Source: Gammaproteobacteria bacterium
GTDB lineage: Bacteria; Pseudomonadota; Gammaproteobacteria; S012-40
Length of the DNA stretch: 7,072 nt
Assembly (NCBI GenBank): GCA_029879945.1
Contig: JAOUPJ010000192.1
Span: forward strand, 1-7,072
Reading direction: 5' to 3'
In this document: in pieces, positions 6,155 to 7,072 of the stretch
How positions within the stretch are numbered: position 1 is the stretch's first letter
Layout of the letters: the number at the start of each line of letters is the position of its first letter
Position numbers and translations under genes: made by a program
Notes under the pieces: generated by a model
Seen by the model: only the letters and a program-made list of their open reading frames with translations
What the model was told of the DNA's origin: nothing
Databases searched by the model: none

Positions 6155-7072
6155 TTATGGTGGCACGATCGCTTTCAGGACCCCGGACTTGAGCAGGTTC
6201 GCCGCCTGTCGGATGTCCGGTGAAAAGTAGCGGTCCTTGTCATAAAAGGAAACGGACTGGCGCAGTATGGCCTTCGCCTTTTCCAATCGCGCAGAGGTCT
6301 TCAAGGGTTTGAGGAAATCCAGTCCCTGGGTGGCGGCCAGCCATTCAATGGCGACAATATCGGCGGTATTGAGATACATATTGTAGAGTCTGCGTGCGGC
6401 AAAAGTGGCCATGGAGACATGGTCCTCCTGATTGGCTGAGGTGGGCAGGCTATCAATACTGGAAGGATGGGCGTAAGTCTTGTTCTCGCTGGCCAGTGCG
6501 GCGGCCGTCACTTGCGCCATCATAAAACCGGAATTCACACCGCCGTTCTCCACAAGGAAAGGCGGTAAGCCACTCAAACGGGAATCAATGAGCAAGGCGA
6601 TGCGTCGCTCAGACAAGGCCCCAATTTCCGAAATGACCAGAGCCAGATTGTCTGCGGCCATGGCCACCGCCTCGGCGTGAAAATTCCCACCGGAAAGGAT
6701 TTCATTTTCATCCGCGAAGACCAGGGGATTATCCGACACCCCATTGGCTTCGGTCAGAATGATGTCCTTGGCGTTGCGCCATTGTTGCAAACAGGCCCCC
6801 ATCACCTGTGGCTGACAGCGTAGTGAATAGGGATCTTGCACCCGATCACAGTTGCGATGACTCTCTTCAATCTCTGAATGATCCAATAGACTGCGATACA
6901 TCGCGCCCACATCAATCACCGACTGATGACCTTGCGCCCGATGGAGACGTTCATCAAATGGCGTGCGTGAACCCTTGGCCGCTTCCACCGAGAGTGCGCC
7001 CACAACCACGGCCGAAAGTAATAATGTTTCAGCATAAAATAGGCCTTCCAGGGCGAGTGCAGTGGATGCTTG
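6155..7072 (-). CDS. hutH: Histidine ammonia-lyase HutH, C-terminal part (5' partial)
   Basis: HutH removes ammonia from L-histidine to give urocanate, the first step of histidine catabolism in the cytoplasm. The frame is open to the right edge (first codon CAA at 7072-7070), so the GTG at 7009 is internal. The visible 305 residues correspond to about residue 199 to the end of the roughly 510-residue Pseudomonas enzyme, with no gaps through the active-site region. Counting from the edge, Q79, Y82 and R85 in QDPYSLR, F131 in GNFHAE and E216 in ANQEDHVS match P. putida Q277, Y280, R283, F329 and E414, numbers recalled from the literature. Those contacts fit histidine rather than phenylalanine or tyrosine as substrate. 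The Ala-Ser-Gly that forms the MIO cofactor lies outside the window. Translation ends with TAA at 6155-6157. No terminator hairpin follows, so read-through into the downstream gene pair is possible. Confidence 0.97.
   Translation of the reverse strand, partial: QASTALALEGLFYAETLLLSAVVVGALSVEAAKGSRTPFDERLHRAQGHQSVIDVGAMYRSLLDHSEIEESHRNCDRVQDPYSLRCQPQVMGACLQQWRNAKDIILTEANGVSDNPLVFADENEILSGGNFHAEAVAMAADNLALVISEIGALSERRIALLIDSRLSGLPPFLVENGGVNSGFMMAQVTAAALASENKTYAHPSSIDSLPTSANQEDHVSMATFAARRLYNMYLNTADIVAIEWLAATQGLDFLKPLKTSARLEKAKAILRQSVSFYDKDRYFSPDIRQAANLLKSGVLKAIVPP

Noticed and set aside
7007..7009. GTG at 7009 as the start of hutH
   Set aside because: The frame stays open to the right edge, and the 21 upstream residues match HutH just after the NGT of the family's NGTQAS motif. 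The gene is simply cut by the window.

Overview
The window reads as chromosomal DNA of a gammaproteobacterium. The main evidence is a full-length RapA (RNA polymerase recycling ATPase, largely a gammaproteobacterial gene) that aligns almost end to end with the E. coli protein as I remember it. A proteobacterial DUF465/YdcH protein, a tRNA-Arg(TCG) with an encoded CCA end, and a HutH very close to the Pseudomonas enzyme agree with this. Base composition looks moderate and I cannot name a genus. No transposase, integrase, CRISPR array or rRNA is visible.

Layout. (1) Positions 1-1649, plus strand: the 3' part of a long gene for an exported multidomain protein. It has the end of an amidohydrolase domain, then calcium-binding thrombospondin type-3 repeats, an unassigned beta-rich region and a lamin-tail domain. 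(2) A 9-bp GC-rich hairpin at 1660-1684 separates it from a convergent small YdcH-family gene (1705-1941, minus). (3) A 217-bp divergent intergenic region carries a good promoter for ydcH and a plausible one for rapA. (4) rapA fills 2159-5083. (5) tRNA-Arg(TCG) lies at 5183-5259 on the minus strand, and part of its 3' end is repeated 50 bp away. (6) Positions 5369-6066 hold a two-gene minus-strand operon with a 4-base overlap: a small DNA polymerase beta-type nucleotidyltransferase followed by a small ribbon-helix-helix (CopG/BrnA-like) protein, preceded by an AT-rich block of repeated TATACT hexamers. This resembles a type II toxin-antitoxin module. (7) hutH (histidine ammonia-lyase, C-terminal 60%) enters from the right edge and ends at 6155, 88 bp before the chosen start of the nucleotidyltransferase gene.

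The genes do not form one pathway. rapA, the tRNA and ydcH are housekeeping genes, hutH is catabolic (histidine to urocanate), and the first gene acts outside the cytoplasm. The accessory part is the nucleotidyltransferase/RHH pair, placed between hutH and the tRNA. It and the fused amidohydrolase/lamin-tail protein are the two items most worth following up.
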